Shown here: positions 6,454 to 8,700 of the stretch, in pieces | How positions within the stretch are numbered: position 1 is the first letter of the stretch | Layout: every line of letters starts with the position of its first letter | Assembly (NCBI GenBank): GCA_030432855.1 | Contig: JAUILM010000201.1 | Coordinates: 1-8,700, forward strand | DNA length: 8,700 nucleotides | Reading direction: 5' to 3' | Source: Bacteroidia bacterium | GTDB lineage: Bacteria > Bacteroidota > Bacteroidia > Chitinophagales > Saprospiraceae | The notes under the pieces: generated by a model | The model's database searches: none | What the model was told of the DNA's origin: nothing | The model's input: the letters and a program-made list of their open reading frames with translations, nothing else | Program-made: the position numbers and the translations under genes

Positions 6454-7815
6454 ATTCCCCTGAATCAGAGGTCTGAATCCCAACCGTTTTAAGATCCAAT
6501 TGGTAATTGTAAAAAGGATAGGCACTAGAGGAAACTTGAACACTTCCATTAGGAAGATCAGATAGACCACCATGTACTCCAGAGCTACTACCCATAGATT
6601 TTCATGATAGGGGTTGTAGGCATAATTTACGTACGTAAGGCAGATCAGACCACTCCAAAACATCGGATACCGATAAAAGGTGAAGACAGACAATAGGATC
6701 GGAATCGTTAAATACCAGGGATGGACGGTGGTGGCAAAGAACAGATAGCAGCTAAAAGCCAGTAGCATAAACTCAAGCAAGGTTTTAAATCCTCTGGTAC
6801 GCTCCTTATAAGCCATATAGAGTATGATACCCATGGTGGCCAGGCTAAGTAATGGACCTGCTGTCTGAATCACATTATAGCCCTTAATCTGGAATCCAAT
6901 CCAGCGCACCAAATAGTAGATACTGGCATTGAACTCAAATTTCTGAAAGTAAAGATTTATACTGGCGAATAGATGTCGGATCAGCTCCTGATCAATAAAG
7001 GGTAAAAACAAAAGCAGAAGCGTGACACAGAAAGTGATTCCGGCGGCTGCCAAATCCCTTAGTCGCATTCTCTTTAGGAAAAATGGTAAAAACAGTAAAG
7101 GTAGGAGCTTGGCCCCCACCGAAAGAGCCATAAAAAAGCCAAATAGCTTGTACCGTCGGCGTACAAACGTCCACAGTGCAAGGACAAGGAATAACACCAT
7201 GATAGCCTCAAAGTGTAAGTTGCCACAAAGTTCAATAATAACTAGTGGGTTTAGCGCATATAGAAGAACCCGCCGTTGGGGAAGTCTAAGCAATTGCGTC
7301 AACTTGAGCAGGAAATAGATGGTTATAGTCTCGGATATCAGGAAGATAGATTTCATGAATACCGCTGACCAGAATAGGTTGTCTTCAAATATCCATGCAG
7401 AGGCACTGAAGACCATTTGGCACACTGGCGGATATATCGAGTAATAATCGGGTGAATTTAAGCGATCATAGAGGAGACCATATTTACCCGGATCATTTCC
7501 CAAACTCTCTAAATATTGTGAAGGTGTCTGTAAGAAGGGACTTATACCATCTGTAATAAGATGTCCGTCCCAGAGAAATCGATAAATGTCATCCGATAGA
7601 TTGGGAAATGCGAACAAAAGTACGGCACGGCAAAGCACCGCTCCGAAAACAAAAAACAAGACGTCTTCATGGCTCTTGTACATGCGATATGTGAGGATAT
7701 ACAGACCAAATAGTGGAGCATATAATGCAAGAATGAGGAGAATGTCATCCTGGCTGGGTATATACCCCAGAAGAGAAATAAATAGCAACCACAGACTCAG
7801 GAGTAGGTATTTCAA
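6427..7815 (-). CDS. polytopic GT-C-type glycosyltransferase (GT87 / mannosyltransferase-like)
   Basis: 462 residues with roughly 11-13 hydrophobic segments, an integral inner-membrane protein. After three N-terminal helices comes an acidic loop SDDIYRFLWDG (74-84), then SIYPP (126-130). These are hallmarks of GT-C enzymes, whose first outer loop holds the catalytic Asp and which use polyprenyl-phosphate sugars. Further conserved-looking points are NPLVIIE (189-195) with GNLHFE (198-203), the K/P pattern of AKLLPLLFLPF and HPWYL (365-369). It probably transfers a sugar from a lipid carrier to a glycan or lipid outside the membrane; sugar and acceptor are unknown. The start is TTG at 7815: it opens the first hydrophobic helix, AGGAT lies just upstream, and the next in-frame ATG is residue 45, past two helices. 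It begins 2 bases after the stop of the GT2 gene, so translation is likely coupled. The last nine codons lie in and beside the opposing terminator. Confidence 0.8.
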   Translation of the reverse strand: MKYLLLSLWLLFISLLGYIPSQDDILLILALYAPLFGLYILTYRMYKSHEDVLFFVFGAVLCRAVLLFAFPNLSDDIYRFLWDGHLITDGISPFLQTPSQYLESLGNDPGKYGLLYDRLNSPDYYSIYPPVCQMVFSASAWIFEDNLFWSAVFMKSIFLISETITIYFLLKLTQLLRLPQRRVLLYALNPLVIIELCGNLHFEAIMVLFLVLALWTFVRRRYKLFGFFMALSVGAKLLPLLFLPFFLKRMRLRDLAAAGITFCVTLLLLFLPFIDQELIRHLFASINLYFQKFEFNASIYYLVRWIGFQIKGYNVIQTAGPLLSLATMGIILYMAYKERTRGFKTLLEFMLLAFSCYLFFATTVHPWYLTIPILLSVFTFYRYPMFWSGLICLTYVNYAYNPYHENLWVVALEYMVVYLIFLMEVFKFPLVPILFTITNWILKRLGFRPLIQGNKKNVLPTE

Positions 7816-7817
7816 GG

Positions 7818-8700
7818 TTATCCTATCTTCAAGTGTTTGATAGAATATATGAAAATGCCCCCATAGCCCAGGGCTAGCATAGCATGAAATAATATCATGG
7901 ACCGATCACCAAGGTAAATTCCCAGCACTATGGCAAATATGAAGTAGAGACATAATAGACCCTCCAAAATGGTTGTGAGCTCCAGTTTGCCGGTCCGGTA
8001 TTGTCCCTTCTTGAATGTGTCTTTGAGACTACGGATATCAAATTTGGGTGTACGAACAAAGGCGGTCTTCTTACCAATATATCCCTGAAGGACAGCTATC
8101 GAGTTATGCAAAGATAATCCCATTGACATGGCTAGAAAAACAGGAAACAGGAATACAAATTTGATTACATCACGAGCAATCTTCTTGTCAGGATTGGTGT
8201 AGGGATTCGTCACATTTGCCACATAGTATATGGCAATAATGGAAAGTGTTCCAATGATAAAGATGGAAAAGACACCGGAATTTACCTGCACCTGCCTTAA
8301 AGCAAACAAAAGGGGTACACTCAATATACCCAGCATAAAGACAAAGACAAATAAGGTGCTTCCCAGTAGGTGAAAGGTAGTATGAACCTTGCTGGATAGT
8401 GGGATAGAGGATCTCCATACTGTCGGGAGCATCTTTTTTGCTGTCTCAGCCCCACCCTTCATCCAACGATACTGTTGCGATTTGAAGCTACTCATTTCCG
8501 CAGGCAATTCCGCGGGTGATCCCACCTCTTCAAGATACCTTATCTTCCAGCCTTTTAGTTGAGCCCGTATGCTAAGGTCCAGATCTTCAGTGAGCGTATC
8601 ATCTGACCATCCACCGGCTTCATTGATTGTTTGTCGGCGCCATATCCCAGCAGTACCATTAAACTGCAACATATGATTACCTGCCAGTCGTCCCAGTTGC
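7818..8700 (-). CDS. membrane GT2 glycosyltransferase, cellulose-synthase/CslA-like (5' end outside window)
   Basis: Partial: the frame is open to the window edge, with 293 residues visible. The N-terminal nucleotide-sugar-binding half with the DxD motifs is missing. The fragment enters at QLGRLAGNHM and runs into FNGTAGIWRR, the acceptor-binding region. Then come TLTEDLDLS with the TED catalytic motif (residues 37-39 of the fragment) and QQYRW (75-79), the Q-x-x-R-W motif of processive synthases. About five transmembrane helices follow, with an amphipathic stretch and GKKTAFVRTPKF, typical of the cellulose-synthase-like and CslA groups. Such enzymes polymerise a beta-glycan (cellulose or glucomannan type) from nucleotide sugars and export it across the inner membrane; the actual product is not readable. 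An ATG at 8672 falls inside the conserved region and is not the true start. It is the upstream partner of the GT-C gene. Confidence 0.85.
   Translation of the reverse strand, partial: QLGRLAGNHMLQFNGTAGIWRRQTINEAGGWSDDTLTEDLDLSIRAQLKGWKIRYLEEVGSPAELPAEMSSFKSQQYRWMKGGAETAKKMLPTVWRSSIPLSSKVHTTFHLLGSTLFVFVFMLGILSVPLLFALRQVQVNSGVFSIFIIGTLSIIAIYYVANVTNPYTNPDKKIARDVIKFVFLFPVFLAMSMGLSLHNSIAVLQGYIGKKTAFVRTPKFDIRSLKDTFKKGQYRTGKLELTTILEGLLCLYFIFAIVLGIYLGDRSMILFHAMLALGYGGIFIYSIKHLKIG

Noticed and set aside
7022..7318. Plus-strand 98-codon frame, rich in Arg and Lys, opposite the GT-C gene
   Set aside because: The basic composition is what the complement of a membrane-protein gene gives. The minus-strand frame has clear GT-C motifs across the whole stretch.
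8188..8418. Minus-strand 76-codon frame shifted against the GT2 gene
   Set aside because: It is a shadow of the GT2 transmembrane region, whose own frame is uninterrupted and carries family motifs.
1..8700. Search for tRNA or rRNA genes, CRISPR repeats, insertion-sequence ends, or a new defence or mobile system
   Set aside because: No repeat arrays, transposase motifs, RNA-gene signatures or shifts in composition were seen. The genes account for nearly all of the window, and all belong to known families.

Overview
The window reads as a chromosomal segment of a Bacteroidota bacterium. It carries a complete core type IX secretion system (T9SS) locus, which is confined to that phylum. The one good promoter has the Bacteroidota form (TTTG, 19 bases, TAnnTTTG-like), and most starts lack a Shine-Dalgarno sequence. 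A Saprospiria-like member is my guess at finer rank, held with low confidence.

Layout, plus strand: (1) 1-558, the 3' part of a PhnP-like metallo-beta-lactamase-fold hydrolase that begins before the window; (2) 619-1623, a PorP/SprF-family outer-membrane protein; (3) 1801-3042 gldK, 3252-3848 gldL, 3895-5481 gldM and 5500-6393 gldN, in the canonical order. A strong hairpin terminator at 6417-6453 closes this unit. Minus strand, converging on it: (4) 7818-8700, the C-terminal half of a membrane-embedded, cellulose-synthase-like GT2 glycosyltransferase, followed after 2 bases by (5) 6427-7815, a polytopic GT-C-type glycosyltransferase with a TTG start.

How the genes fit together: GldL and GldM form the proton-driven inner-membrane motor. 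GldM spans the periplasm and contacts the GldK/GldN ring under the outer membrane. PorP/SprF proteins are outer-membrane parts or partners of the same machine that help deliver or anchor secreted proteins. The order porP-K-L-M-N is the one known from the Porphyromonas por cluster. The two glycosyltransferases probably form a separate operon that makes or decorates a cell-surface glycan; a link with T9SS is only positional.

I see no previously undescribed system, RNA gene, mobile element or CRISPR array. The less ordinary signals are regulatory. There is an inverted repeat inside the gldK promoter, and a long gldK-gldL gap holds a weak hairpin followed by a T-run. The gldN terminator is built from the last codons of the opposing gene, and a perfect 16-base palindrome sits on the gldN stop.
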